Notes under the pieces: model-generated
What the model saw: only the letters and a program-made list of their open reading frames with translations
What the model was told of the DNA's origin: nothing
The model's database searches: none
Program-made: the position numbers and the translations under genes
Shown here: positions 1-7,489 of the stretch, one piece after another
Layout: each line of letters begins with the position of its first letter
How positions within the stretch are numbered: the stretch's first letter is position 1
DNA from: JAGLRQ01 sp965369805
Lineage (GTDB): Bacteria > Auribacterota > UBA6266
Assembly (NCBI GenBank): GCA_965369805.1
Contig: CBDURG010000004.1
Coordinates: 1-31,216 of the forward strand
Length of the DNA stretch: 31,216 nucleotides
Reading direction: 5' to 3'

Positions 1-1257
1 CCTGTCATCAAAACTTCCCGCTTTTTCCCATTCCAGCCCCGCTGACCCTATTTCCAACCCTCTGAGAGCTTTTTGCAAAGCTTCCTTGAAATTCCTTCCT
101 ATCGCCATTGTTTCGCCGACTGATTTCATAGAAACTCCTAATACAGGATCCGCCTCAGGAAATTTTTCGAAAGTAAAACGGGGAATTTTAACAACACAAT
201 AATCGAGAGCCGGTTCAAAAGAAGCCGGTGTTTCTCTTGTAATGTCGTTCCTGATTTCATCCAGTGTATAGCCTACGGCCAGCTTCGCGGCTATTTTTGC
301 GATAGGAAAGCCTGTTGCCTTACTGGCAAGGGCAGAACTCCTGGAAACACGAGGATTCATCTCAATAACCACCATTCGCCCGTCAACGGGATTTACCGCA
401 AATTGGATATTTGAACCGCCGGTTTCCACTCCTATTTCTCTTATAATTGCTATCGCGGCATCTCTCATTTTCTGGTATTCAACATCAGTAAGCGTCTGAA
501 TGGGAGCAACAGTTATGCTGTCTCCGGTATGAACTCCCATAGGATCAAAATTCTCAATAGAACAAACAATTATCACATTATCTTTATTGTCCCTCATTAC
601 TTCCAGCTCAAACTCTTTCCATCCCGCGACAGACTCTTCAATCAGTATTTCACTTATAAGGCTGTTCTTAAGCCCCAGCGCTGCCGTATATTTAAACTCT
701 TCCGTGTTATTGACAACTCCGCCTCCGGTTCCGCCCAAAGTAAAACCGGGGCGTATAATAAGCGGATATCCTATCTCATCCGCAATTTTTAAGGCATTTT
801 CCATATCATAAGCAATTCCGCTTTCAGGTAAATCAAGGCCGATTTTTTTCATTGCCGCTTTGAATTGTTCCCGGTCTTCCGCTTTTTTAATGGCGTCATA
901 ATCGGCACCTATCATCTTTACTCCGTATTTACCCATTACTCCCATTTCAAAAGCCTGAACGGCAACGTTTAACCCTGTTTGTCCCCCAAGAGTAGGTAAA
1001 ACCGCATCCGGCCTTTCTTTTTCTATAACTTTTTCAAGGAATTCAGGGGTTACCGGCTCTATGTAAGTTTTTGAAGCCATATCCGGATCCGTCATTATAG
1101 TCGCGGGATTGGAATTGATAAGCACAACTTCATATCCTTCTTCCTTCAGCGCCTTACAGGCCTGGGTACCTGAATAATCAAATTCACAAGCCTGTCCGAT
1201 AACAATAGGCCCTGAACCTATTATAAGAATTTTCTTTATGTCATCGCGCTTGGGCAT
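1..1257 (-). CDS. carB: Carbamoyl-phosphate synthase large chain, N-terminal part (cut by window edge)
   Basis: CarB makes carbamoyl phosphate from bicarbonate, ammonia (channelled from CarA) and two ATP, for pyrimidine and arginine synthesis. The reading frame runs from an ATG at 1257 to the window edge without a stop, giving 419 residues of a protein usually near 1070. It begins MPKRDDIKKILIIGSGPIVI, the classic CarB start, followed by FDYSGTQACKALKEEGYEV and NSNPATIMTDPD. Further in are LPTLGGQTGLN, RPGFTLGGTGGG (ATP-grasp glycine loop) and EMNPRVSRSSALASKATG. This covers the preATP-grasp and ATP-grasp parts of the carboxyphosphate half. The start lies inside the end of carA (17-base overlap), so the two subunits are probably translationally coupled in a pyrG-carA-carB operon. 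The second half lies outside the window. Confidence 0.97.
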   Translation of the reverse strand, partial: MPKRDDIKKILIIGSGPIVIGQACEFDYSGTQACKALKEEGYEVVLINSNPATIMTDPDMASKTYIEPVTPEFLEKVIEKERPDAVLPTLGGQTGLNVAVQAFEMGVMGKYGVKMIGADYDAIKKAEDREQFKAAMKKIGLDLPESGIAYDMENALKIADEIGYPLIIRPGFTLGGTGGGVVNNTEEFKYTAALGLKNSLISEILIEESVAGWKEFELEVMRDNKDNVIIVCSIENFDPMGVHTGDSITVAPIQTLTDVEYQKMRDAAIAIIREIGVETGGSNIQFAVNPVDGRMVVIEMNPRVSRSSALASKATGFPIAKIAAKLAVGYTLDEIRNDITRETPASFEPALDYCVVKIPRFTFEKFPEADPVLGVSMKSVGETMAIGRNFKEALQKALRGLEIGSAGLEWEKAGSFDDR

Positions 1258-2344
1258 CTTTTTTCTCCATATTCTCTATAAACCCGTCAAAAAGGTATTC
1301 CGCGTCATGAGGGCCGGGTGACGCCTCCGGATGAAACTGTACCGAAAAAACAGGCAATTTTTTATGCTTTAACCCCTCAATTGTATTATCATTTAAGTTT
1401 ATATGCGTAACGTCGACAATATTTTTATCCATGGATTCAACATCTACGCAAAATCCGTGGTTTTGCGAAGTTATAGCGACTGCTCCTGTTAATATATTTT
1501 TTACAGGATGATTCGCGCCATGGTGGCCGAATTTAAGCTTATAAGTTTTTCCGCCCAGAGCCAGCCCTAAGATCTGGTGGCCGAAACAAATACCGAAAAT
1601 CGGGAGTTTTCCAATAAGTTTACTGACAGTTTTCACAACATAGGCCGCGGCGGCGGGATCCCCGGGCCCATTTGAAACCAACAATCCATCCGGCTCATAC
1701 GCGAGTATCTTATCAGGCGGTGTTGACGCCGGAACATAAACAACATTACATCCTTTCTTTTCAAGGATTCTCATAATATTATACTTTACCCCGCAGTCCA
1801 GGACGACAACTTTAAGCCTTCCTTTTTTATTCCATTCAACAGGGCCGCCAATCGTGACTTCTTTTACGAGATCTATTCCCACAAGGCCCGTTGACTTTCC
1901 GGCTTTCTGCACAAGGCTGTTGTTATCCATATCTTCAGTTGAGATAACCGCTTTCATAGCACCTGCCAGCCGGACATGTTTTGTCAATGCCCTTGTATCC
2001 AATCCTTCAACACCAACAATTTTGTTTTCTTTCAGATATTCTTCAATGCTTTTTTCGGAACGCCAGCTGCTCGCGATACGGCTGAATTCTTTCGCAATAA
2101 ACCCTTCAAGAAAAGGTTTTCTTGATTCAATATCATGGGAATTGACCCCGTAGTTTCCTATAAGAGGATATGTCATTGCCACAAACTGGCCCTTATAAGA
2201 GGGATCGGTGATTATTTCCTGGTAGCCTGTCATGCTTGTGTTAAAAACAAGTTCGCCGTAACGTTCTCCTTCGTGCCCAAAAGAATAACCGTTAAAAACC
2301 CTTCCATCTTCAAAAGCTATTTTCGCTATTTTCCGGCTTTTCAT
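1241..2344 (-). CDS. carA: Carbamoyl-phosphate synthase small chain (glutaminase)
   Basis: CarA hydrolyses glutamine and passes ammonia to CarB. The protein has 367 residues, normal for the family. The N-terminal CPSase small-chain domain (about residues 5-135) starts with AFEDGRVFNGYSFG and contains NTSMTGYQEIITDPSY. The C-terminal class I glutamine amidotransferase domain (about 180-360) holds the nucleophile elbow GICFGHQILG, with Cys near residue 253, and VQFHPEASPGPHD, which supplies the catalytic His and Glu. SNGPGDP is also typical. Its ATG overlaps the pyrG stop (ATGA at 2341-2344) and its own end overlaps the carB start, so it is the middle gene of a tightly coupled operon. All catalytic residues are present. 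Confidence 0.97.
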   Translation of the reverse strand: MKSRKIAKIAFEDGRVFNGYSFGHEGERYGELVFNTSMTGYQEIITDPSYKGQFVAMTYPLIGNYGVNSHDIESRKPFLEGFIAKEFSRIASSWRSEKSIEEYLKENKIVGVEGLDTRALTKHVRLAGAMKAVISTEDMDNNSLVQKAGKSTGLVGIDLVKEVTIGGPVEWNKKGRLKVVVLDCGVKYNIMRILEKKGCNVVYVPASTPPDKILAYEPDGLLVSNGPGDPAAAAYVVKTVSKLIGKLPIFGICFGHQILGLALGGKTYKLKFGHHGANHPVKNILTGAVAITSQNHGFCVDVESMDKNIVDVTHINLNDNTIEGLKHKKLPVFSVQFHPEASPGPHDAEYLFDGFIENMEKKDAQAR

Positions 2345-3954
2345 TTTATTCCAGCCTTTTGTGTTTTTAAAGCGGCGGAAATAAAAGACCCAAAAAGGGG
2401 GTGAGCCCTATCCGGCCTTGATTTGAATTCCGGATGATATTGGACAGCTACAAACCAGGGATGGCCTTTCACTTCCACAATTTCCATGAGCTTGGAATCC
2501 GGAGAAGCCCCCGCGAAAACCATTCCTTTGCTTTCAAAAACATTTTTATATTTTAAATTAAATTCATATCTGTGCCGGTGCCTTTCAAAAACTCTTTCAC
2601 GGCCGTAGGCTCTGTAGCTTCTGGTTCCTTTTTTAAGAATGCAGGGATAAGCACCCAGCCGCATTGACGCGCCTTTCACTTTTACATTTTTCTGTTCTTC
2701 CAGCAAAGATATAACAGGATGCGGGGTTTTTCTGGAAAACTCGGTGGAATTCGCTTTTTTTAAGCCGCAGACATTACGCGCGAATTCTATAACCGCCATC
2801 TGCATTCCAAGGCAGAGCCCGAGAAAAGGAATTTTATTTTTTCGGGCATATTCAATGGCAAGTATTTTACCCTCTGTCCCACGCGTTCCAAAGCCGCCGG
2901 GAACCAGTATTCCATTCACGCCCGCCAGCATTTTAGAAATATTGCTTTTTTTCAGATTGTCGGCATCAATTTTTTTTGTTTCAATTTTCGCGTCCCCGCT
3001 TATACCCGCGTGCGAAAGAGCTTCATAAATCGATTTATACGCGTCCTGAAGGTTCATATATTTACCGACAACAGCTATTTTTACGCTCTTCGAAGGGTTT
3101 TTCGCCCTTTGTACTACTTTTTCCCAGTGTTCGAGGCCCTGCGCAAAAACAGGCATTTCAAGCTTTCTAACAATCAGTTCGTCAAGCCATTCTTCCCTGA
3201 GAAACAGCGGCACTTCATATATACAATCAACATCCCGAGCCTGTATTACAGCTTCAGTTTCCACATTACAGAATAACGATATTTTTTGTCTTGTCGCAAG
3301 CGAAAGTGGTTTTTCAGTTCTGCATACGATTATTTCGGGCTGTATGCCTATTTCTCTCAGCTTACCTACGCTGTGCTGTGTGGGTTTTGTTTTTATTTCT
3401 TCAGCCGCCCTGAGATACGGGACAAGTGTCAAATGAAGGTTTATGGCATTTTTCGCACCCAAATCCCGCTTAAACTGCCTTATCGCTTCCAGAAAAGGCA
3501 GGCTTTCTATATCCCCGACAGTCCCCCCAACCTCAACAATTACTACATCAAACTTTTTCCCCGCTGAAACCCTCTTCATTCTTTCCTTTATCTCATCAGT
3601 TATATGAGGGATTACCTGAACTGTTCCTCCAAGATAGTCTCCCCTGCGCTCCTTCTTTATAACAGAGTCATATACCCTGCCCGTGGTTATGTTATTCGCC
3701 TTTGTCATTTTAGATGTTATAAAGCGTTCATAATGCCCGAGATCAAGATCGGTTTCCGCTCCATCTTCGGTAACATATACCTCTCCATGCTGATATGGAT
3801 TCATGGTGCCGGGGTCAACATTTATGTATGGATCACATTTTATAATGGTTACCTTAAGGCCTCTGGACTCAAGGAGTTTTCCAATAGACGCCGATAGGAT
3901 ACCTTTGCCCAGGCTTGAAACAACACCGCCGGTTATAAAAATATACTTGCTCAT
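2341..3954 (-). CDS. pyrG: CTP synthase
   Basis: PyrG aminates UTP to CTP with ATP and glutamine. The 537 residues match the usual length of 535-550. The N-terminal synthetase domain (1 to about 270) opens with KYIFITGGVVSSLGKGI (P-loop) and has KCDPYINVDPGTMNP, EVYVTEDGAETDLDLGHYER and EVGGTVGDIESLPFLEA. The glutaminase domain (about 292-530) has GGFGTRG, LGLCLGMQ with the nucleophile Cys near residue 381, and QYHPEFKSRP near the end. It is the first gene of the pyrG-carA-carB operon. Placing CTP synthase ahead of carbamoyl-phosphate synthase groups early and late pyrimidine steps. A sigma70 promoter and a hairpin leader precede it, and its Shine-Dalgarno region AAGGCGG can pair with the 3' arm of that hairpin. 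Confidence 0.97.
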   Translation of the reverse strand: MSKYIFITGGVVSSLGKGILSASIGKLLESRGLKVTIIKCDPYINVDPGTMNPYQHGEVYVTEDGAETDLDLGHYERFITSKMTKANNITTGRVYDSVIKKERRGDYLGGTVQVIPHITDEIKERMKRVSAGKKFDVVIVEVGGTVGDIESLPFLEAIRQFKRDLGAKNAINLHLTLVPYLRAAEEIKTKPTQHSVGKLREIGIQPEIIVCRTEKPLSLATRQKISLFCNVETEAVIQARDVDCIYEVPLFLREEWLDELIVRKLEMPVFAQGLEHWEKVVQRAKNPSKSVKIAVVGKYMNLQDAYKSIYEALSHAGISGDAKIETKKIDADNLKKSNISKMLAGVNGILVPGGFGTRGTEGKILAIEYARKNKIPFLGLCLGMQMAVIEFARNVCGLKKANSTEFSRKTPHPVISLLEEQKNVKVKGASMRLGAYPCILKKGTRSYRAYGRERVFERHRHRYEFNLKYKNVFESKGMVFAGASPDSKLMEIVEVKGHPWFVAVQYHPEFKSRPDRAHPLFGSFISAALKTQKAGIK

Positions 3955-3960
3955 TTTTTA

Positions 3961-3993
3961 CCGCCTTCGCGTAAAGAATACAGAGAAAAGGCG
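3961..3993 (-). promoter_or_regulatory. Possible alternative hairpin covering the pyrG ribosome-binding site
   Basis: The 3' arm of the leader hairpin (CGCCTT, 3993-3988) is exactly complementary to AAGGCG (3967-3962), the Shine-Dalgarno-like region just before the pyrG ATG at 3954. Pairing the two would exclude the terminator-like hairpin and hide the ribosome-binding site. The complementarity is seen directly; a regulatory role is inferred. Confidence 0.35.
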
Positions 3994-4022
3994 CCCCTTC
4001 TTTTAACAGAAAGGACGCCTTT
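3987..4022 (-). terminator. Leader hairpin of pyrG, candidate attenuator
   Basis: On the minus strand the arms AAAGGCG and CGCCTTT form seven pairs, extended by CCTTTC pairing with GAAGGG around a TGTTAAAA loop, then TTTTCTCT. It looks like an intrinsic terminator with a short, interrupted U-tract, between the promoter and the start of pyrG. The 5' arm contains the pyrimidine run TCCTTTC, as in the known B. subtilis pyrG attenuator. It could also simply terminate read-through from the upstream tRNA-Gln gene. Confidence 0.6.
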
Positions 4023-4037
4023 GTCCATCAAGTCAGA

Positions 4038-4065
4038 AATATACCAGATAAAACCCTTATGTCAA
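4038..4065 (-). promoter_or_regulatory. Promoter of the pyrG-carAB operon
   Basis: On the minus strand a perfect -35 box TTGACA (4065-4060) is followed after 16 bp by TATATT (4043-4038). Transcription would start near 4034-4029, only about 7-12 bases before the leader hairpin at 4022-3987. The predicted start lies in TGACTTGATGG, so the GGGC start used in CTP-dependent pyrG attenuation of Bacillus is not obvious here. Confidence 0.75.
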
Positions 4066-4116
4066 GCGAAAACTGATAAGTCATGATACATAAAAGCTAT
4101 CCCTTGGGTAAACGCT

Positions 4117-4139
4117 GGTAAATTTCTTCGAAATTTACC
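4117..4139. repeat. Perfect palindrome (10-bp arms)
   Basis: GGTAAATTTC, then TTC, then GAAATTTACC: a perfect hairpin with a three-base loop, downstream of the tRNA-Gln gene. There is no T-run on either side, so it is not a classical intrinsic terminator. Confidence 0.7.
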
Positions 4140-4152
4140 GCGCACGCTTCGG

Positions 4153-4181
4153 GCCAAAATTTGCCAGAGACAAATTTTGGC
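4153..4181. repeat. Perfect palindrome (11-bp arms) abutting tRNA-Gln
   Basis: GCCAAAATTTG, a seven-base loop, then CAAATTTTGGC. One arm overlaps the tRNA discriminator base and the encoded CCA (4178-4181). In a precursor transcript it would form a stem directly at the tRNA 3' end, and could act as a processing signal or stop structure. A second palindrome follows 13 bases further on. Confidence 0.7.
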
Positions 4182-4251
4182 TGCCGGACTAGGATTCGAA
4201 CCTAGACTACCTGAGTCAGAGTCAGGCGTCCTACCATTAGACAATCCGGCA
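4178..4251 (-). tRNA. tRNA-Gln (anticodon CUG)
   Basis: The minus strand folds as a 74-base cloverleaf with acceptor arms TGCCGGA and TCCGGCA, discriminator G and an encoded CCA. The anticodon stem CCTGA/TCAGG surrounds the loop CTCTGAC, giving anticodon CUG, which reads CAG (Gln). The T arm contains GGTTCGAATCC. The promoter lies immediately upstream. Confidence 0.93.
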
Positions 4252-4263
4252 TTAGTAATGCGG

Positions 4264-4292
4264 ATACTAACAGATGCAATAATACTTGTCAA
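4264..4292 (-). promoter_or_regulatory. Promoter of tRNA-Gln
   Basis: Minus strand: -35 TTGACA (4292-4287), 17-bp spacer, -10 TAGTAT (4269-4264). The expected start is about six bases before the mature tRNA 5' end. Confidence 0.75.
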
Positions 4293-4300
4293 TAATTAGC

Positions 4301-4336
4301 AAAAAAAAGAGCCCCCGGATTAACCGGAGGCTCTTT
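4301..4336 (-). terminator. Intrinsic terminator of the porin gene
   Basis: Minus strand: AAAGAGCCTCCGG, loop TTAAT, CCGGGGGCTCTTT, with the 3' side running into eight T in total. It is a strong GC-rich stem with a U-tract, 22 bases past the porin stop codon. Confidence 0.92.
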
Positions 4337-4357
4337 GTACTTATCTACGAACTAAAG

Positions 4358-5989
4358 TTAGAAATTAACTTGTAGTTCTCCACGAACTTCTATCATTTCA
4401 TCCTCACCTGTTGTTGCATCAAAAGCACTGCCTGGCATGAAATACGCGACAACTAACTGACAAGACAGGTCTTCTGAATAGTCATAGTTAACCACTACGT
4501 CAATTTCATCACCAAGATCTTTGTGCAATCCGCTTGTAGGCGCTGATACACCACCGTTGTCCATCCAGTGATTACCAACTACGGGGTAAAGGTCAGCTGC
4601 TGCACCAAGCTCACACTGCTGATTCTTTACCTGTTCATAGTGATAGTAATCAAGGACTATTTCAACGTTTTCAAGAGGAAGAAGGCTTAACCCCGCGTTG
4701 AAGATATGTATGTTAGATACTCTGGGTGAAAATGCATACCCGTAATAGTCATAGCCAAAAAGAGGATAGAAAGCATGAGTTGTTGTTTTCCAGTCTCTTA
4801 TTCTGAGGCCATCAGCATCAGTATTTTCTAACACATTGTTATCTTCGCCGCTGGCATATGTGTAAGCCAACGTAAAAGCAGGTTCCCATGTCCAGTCAAA
4901 TGTGTATGTCGCGCCACAATCAGCTGCCCATGCGCTAAGTTCAATTTCTGATCCTGTATAATCTGCCTGAGTACCCGGTATAGATGGGTTAGCGGCACCA
5001 GCATCAGACCAGTCTATTATGCTTCCTGCTGAACCCCACTGATATACCATTTCGCCCCATATATCAAGCTGTTCTATAGGACGAATATCAGCACGGACAC
5101 CAAAAACGCATGGCTCAATGCTTGTCGGGCTTAATCTGCCGGCTGTATCTGTAAAGCCTGTACCGTTAGTATAACTGGTATAAGCAGTACCTACCGCATA
5201 AGCACCTTCGTCACTGGTGTTCTTGGTTCCAAAGGCATACACTTCAACATTCCAGAAATCAGCGGCATACGCAATATTCGCGCCGTAGAGATTCCAGTCG
5301 GATCTCGTGTTGTATACAGCATTAGCGTTATCATCACGAGTCTGGAAATAACGTGCTGTGTTTTCCGCAAGCTTTGCGTAGACAAGATCAATAGTCCAAG
5401 GATAGAAATCAAGAACTGCCTTTACAGCATCAAAGTTCCAGAAAGCTTCCTTGTCGCTGATAATAAAACCAGTACCATAGTTAAGGAACTGACGTCCCAC
5501 TTTAACTGAAAGAGGAGAATAGTAAAGCTCAGATATCTGTATCCATCCTTCAATTACTCCAATAGTCCAGCTTTCTGTTCCACCTCTACCTGTAGCTACT
5601 GTCGGTGTCCCACTATCAGCACTATTAGCACCAGTAGTTGTAGAACCCCAGTTTGCAAATGCTTCTAGTGTTATACGAACAAGAACATTATCAGTAAGGT
5701 CTGCTTCCACATATATATCTGTGAGCTGTTCAATCCAATCGTTCCTGTCGCTCCAATGCTGATTCGTTATGTCATCACCGGGTATTACAGCACTTCCCGG
5801 ATTCCAGCGGAAAAATTCCCCAACTCCAGGAGCCGGAAAAATATTCCCTCTGGAAAGGTCCGTTCTATTTTCTTCTGAAAAAGCACGGATCCTGATTGTG
5901 CCACCGACCTTTACGTTCTGCACTTCAGCAACTGCCGCAGTTGACAGAACAAAAATCAAAGCCAGAGATATTAAAAAAAATTTCTTCAT
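4358..5989 (-). CDS. Outer-membrane beta-barrel porin, alginate-export-like
   Basis: The 543-residue protein starts with a signal peptide (MKK, hydrophobic residues 4-17, predicted cleavage after AVA near residue 21). The mature part is rich in alternating aromatic and polar strands. It ends LQVNF, a C-terminal Phe typical of barrels inserted by the BAM machinery. The segment around VKVGRQFLNYGTGFIISDKE, followed by a Phe/Trp-rich strand, resembles alginate-export-type porins, where the GRQ motif marks a barrel strand. The substrate cannot be read from the sequence. The gene stands alone, with its own promoter (6226-6254), long leader, GGAGG ribosome-binding site eight bases before the ATG and a strong terminator. 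That arrangement fits an abundant outer-membrane protein. Confidence 0.8.
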   Translation of the reverse strand: MKKFFLISLALIFVLSTAAVAEVQNVKVGGTIRIRAFSEENRTDLSRGNIFPAPGVGEFFRWNPGSAVIPGDDITNQHWSDRNDWIEQLTDIYVEADLTDNVLVRITLEAFANWGSTTTGANSADSGTPTVATGRGGTESWTIGVIEGWIQISELYYSPLSVKVGRQFLNYGTGFIISDKEAFWNFDAVKAVLDFYPWTIDLVYAKLAENTARYFQTRDDNANAVYNTRSDWNLYGANIAYAADFWNVEVYAFGTKNTSDEGAYAVGTAYTSYTNGTGFTDTAGRLSPTSIEPCVFGVRADIRPIEQLDIWGEMVYQWGSAGSIIDWSDAGAANPSIPGTQADYTGSEIELSAWAADCGATYTFDWTWEPAFTLAYTYASGEDNNVLENTDADGLRIRDWKTTTHAFYPLFGYDYYGYAFSPRVSNIHIFNAGLSLLPLENVEIVLDYYHYEQVKNQQCELGAAADLYPVVGNHWMDNGGVSAPTSGLHKDLGDEIDVVVNYDYSEDLSCQLVVAYFMPGSAFDATTGEDEMIEVRGELQVNF

Positions 5990-6062
5990 TAATTAACCTC
6001 CAAATTTAGTGCAACTCGCACCCTAAGAAACGAAGCTATCAAATCGATTAACTTCGACATAC

Positions 6063-6116
6063 TCAATTACTATATCTATATACCTCGCCACATCGGCAAT
6101 TCCGGCCACTATTCAT
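6063..6116 (-). CDS. Possible 17-residue leader peptide in the porin leader
   Basis: An ATG at 6116 sits eight bases after a perfect AGGAGG (6130-6125). It opens a 17-codon frame, MNSGRNCRCGEVYRYSN, ending in TGA. The ideal Shine-Dalgarno is the main evidence. The frame is followed by hairpins ahead of the porin start, as in translation-controlled leaders. The codon content (two Cys, three Arg, two Tyr) does not point to one amino acid. I know no homologue, and it could be chance. Confidence 0.3.
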   Translation of the reverse strand: MNSGRNCRCGEVYRYSN

Positions 6117-6225
6117 TTACATCGCCTCCTTTCCGCAGCCCACCCTTCATTAAAATTACCTATGGCGTTAAATTAAATCGACAAAGAACACTACACCACA
6201 AACCTGCTTTTTATACATTGTGTGA

Positions 6226-6254
6226 ATTTTACAAAAACCTATCAAAAAAGTCAA
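6226..6254 (-). promoter_or_regulatory. Promoter of the porin gene
   Basis: Minus strand: -35 TTGACT (6254-6249), 17-bp spacer, -10 TAAAAT (6231-6226). This gives a 5' leader of about 230 bases. Confidence 0.65.
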
Positions 6255-6289
6255 ACATTTTAAAAAATATTTTCGGACGCAAAAATTCT

Positions 6290-6943
6290 TTAAATATTCG
6301 CTTCCAAAACAAAGATTTTAGCTTCGGCTTCCCGAGACCATAAACTCGCGGGGTAGCTTTCGGTAATATTCCTATACTCTAAGACAGCTTCGTGTATTTT
6401 ACCCTTTTTTTCAAGAAGGCCCGCTTTGAACATTAAAGCTTCGGGACACACATAATTTAAGGGAAATTGTTTAACTATACCATCTAAGACATTGATAGCT
6501 TCATCATAATTACCATTGTCTTCTTCAATATGCCCGACCGCAAGCATGGCATTAGGAATAAACCTGCTTACGGGGTAACTTTTTAAAAAATCTTTAAAAA
6601 GTTCCATCGATTTCTGCTTTTGCCCGTCTCTATAACACTGATTAGCTGCCATATAAAGCGCAAACTCACCCGCGGATAATCCTGAATATTCCTTAGACAC
6701 TTCAACTAAACTTTCAACATCTTTAGCTTCTGCCAGAGCATCAAAAGCCACGCTTTTCAATTTTTGTCTATAAATGGCGTACAAAAATAAACAAACAGCC
6801 ACAATCACGATTAAAGCTAAGGAAGCGGCAATCCGGAGTTTATATTTACTGAACAGTTCAGCAATCCTGCCGACAAATTCTAAAAAGCTGTCCCGCTTTA
6901 ATTCTTTTCTGGTTATTTTAATTTTATGCCTTTTATATCTCAT
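6290..6943 (-). CDS. Membrane-anchored TPR protein (YfgM/BamD-like architecture)
   Basis: The 217-residue protein has a very basic N-terminus (MRYKRHKIKITRKELKR). One transmembrane segment follows (about residues 37-56, IAASLALIVIVAVCLFLYAI), then tetratricopeptide-like helices to the end. Recognisable TPR pieces are GQKQKSMELFKDFLKSYP, NGNYDEAINVLDGIVKQFP and GKIHEAVLEYRNITESYP. This layout, cytoplasmic Lys/Arg and one anchor with a periplasmic TPR, is typical of YfgM/BamD/YbgF-type scaffold proteins of the envelope, but I cannot assign a specific one. Its ATG overlaps the stop of the lipoprotein gene (ATGA), so the two are coupled and may act together in the periplasm. Confidence 0.75.
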   Translation of the reverse strand: MRYKRHKIKITRKELKRDSFLEFVGRIAELFSKYKLRIAASLALIVIVAVCLFLYAIYRQKLKSVAFDALAEAKDVESLVEVSKEYSGLSAGEFALYMAANQCYRDGQKQKSMELFKDFLKSYPVSRFIPNAMLAVGHIEEDNGNYDEAINVLDGIVKQFPLNYVCPEALMFKAGLLEKKGKIHEAVLEYRNITESYPASLWSREAEAKIFVLEANI

Positions 6944-7392
6944 TTCTTTTTACCCTTACTTTTGGGGGCCACACTAATTTTTAAGGTATTTGTCCTGCCC
7001 GGTACAAGTATTATCACACAGGTTTCATCCGTCTTATCAAAAAGTATTTGCGCTGTTTCATACTCAATTAAATTCAGCAGCCGCCAGTTGTACAAAGGCA
7101 TCTGCTCTTTATAAAAGTTTATTATCCCCTGTGGTTCGGCTTTACCAACATAGGTTAAAACCCCTACTCTCAAGGTATTATTCTGAAAAGCAAAAGAATC
7201 TTTTACCTTTAATCTAAACCCCGCTGGAACAGGAACATCGTCAAACTTCAAAGATTCAGACAGTGCAAGTCCCGCGGCACTCTCCCCATAATCTTTAGAT
7301 GATGTTTTGCTGACCCCACCTCTGTTCCAAGTTGCACACCCTCCCATCAACATGACAGAACAGACAACAGCCAAAACCATCATTCTCTTCAT
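6940..7392 (-). CDS. Envelope lipoprotein of unknown function
   Basis: The 150-residue protein has a lipoprotein signal peptide: MKR, a hydrophobic stretch, then LMGGC with the lipidated Cys at residue 19. The mature part has a conserved-looking domain: DVPVPAGFRL, VGVLTYVGKAE, then INFYKEQMPLYNWRLLN and FDKTDETCVIIL, ending in a Lys-rich tail. I recall the pattern 'pVP.gf ... FYk.qMp..gW' from uncharacterised lipoproteins of other Gram-negatives, but no function is known to me. The ribosome-binding site AGGGG lies about ten bases before the ATG. A good promoter is found at 7444-7472, and the downstream TPR gene overlaps by four bases. Confidence 0.75.
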   Translation of the reverse strand: MKRMMVLAVVCSVMLMGGCATWNRGGVSKTSSKDYGESAAGLALSESLKFDDVPVPAGFRLKVKDSFAFQNNTLRVGVLTYVGKAEPQGIINFYKEQMPLYNWRLLNLIEYETAQILFDKTDETCVIILVPGRTNTLKISVAPKSKGKKK

Positions 7393-7443
7393 CTCAAATA
7401 CCCCTACCTTTGTTTTACATTAACTCCTATTTAGACTAGCGAG

Positions 7444-7472
7444 AGTCTATCACCTCAAAAAATCTGTGTCAA
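7444..7472 (-). promoter_or_regulatory. Promoter of the lipoprotein-TPR operon
   Basis: Minus strand: -35 TTGACA (7472-7467), 17-bp spacer, -10 TAGACT (7449-7444). The -10 box is one arm of a 6-bp inverted repeat TAGACT/AGTCTA (7432-7437 and 7444-7449), which could be an operator. Confidence 0.65.
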
Positions 7473-7489
7473 ATAGAAAACAGCAACAT

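Larger units (their letters stand above)
5990..6289 (-). other. Porin leader and spacer between porin and TPR gene
   Basis: This 300-base spacer holds the porin promoter and a leader of about 230 bases. Within the leader are a possible 17-codon ORF (6063-6116), an imperfect hairpin with arms CGAAG (6031-6035) and CTTCG (6052-6056), and a small stem GTGC/GCAC (6009-6021) just before the porin GGAGG. I recognise no known riboswitch class. The last 35 bases, next to the TPR gene stop, are A/T-rich and show nothing else. Confidence 0.5.

Noticed and set aside
4062..4292. 76-codon open frame on the minus strand across the tRNA-Gln gene
   Set aside because: It covers the tRNA, its promoter and the palindromes, and the translation is low-complexity with no recognisable domain; it is a chance frame.
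5990..6289. c-di-GMP or other known riboswitch in the porin leader
   Set aside because: The stems present do not match a riboswitch consensus I can recognise; only small hairpins and a possible small ORF are visible.
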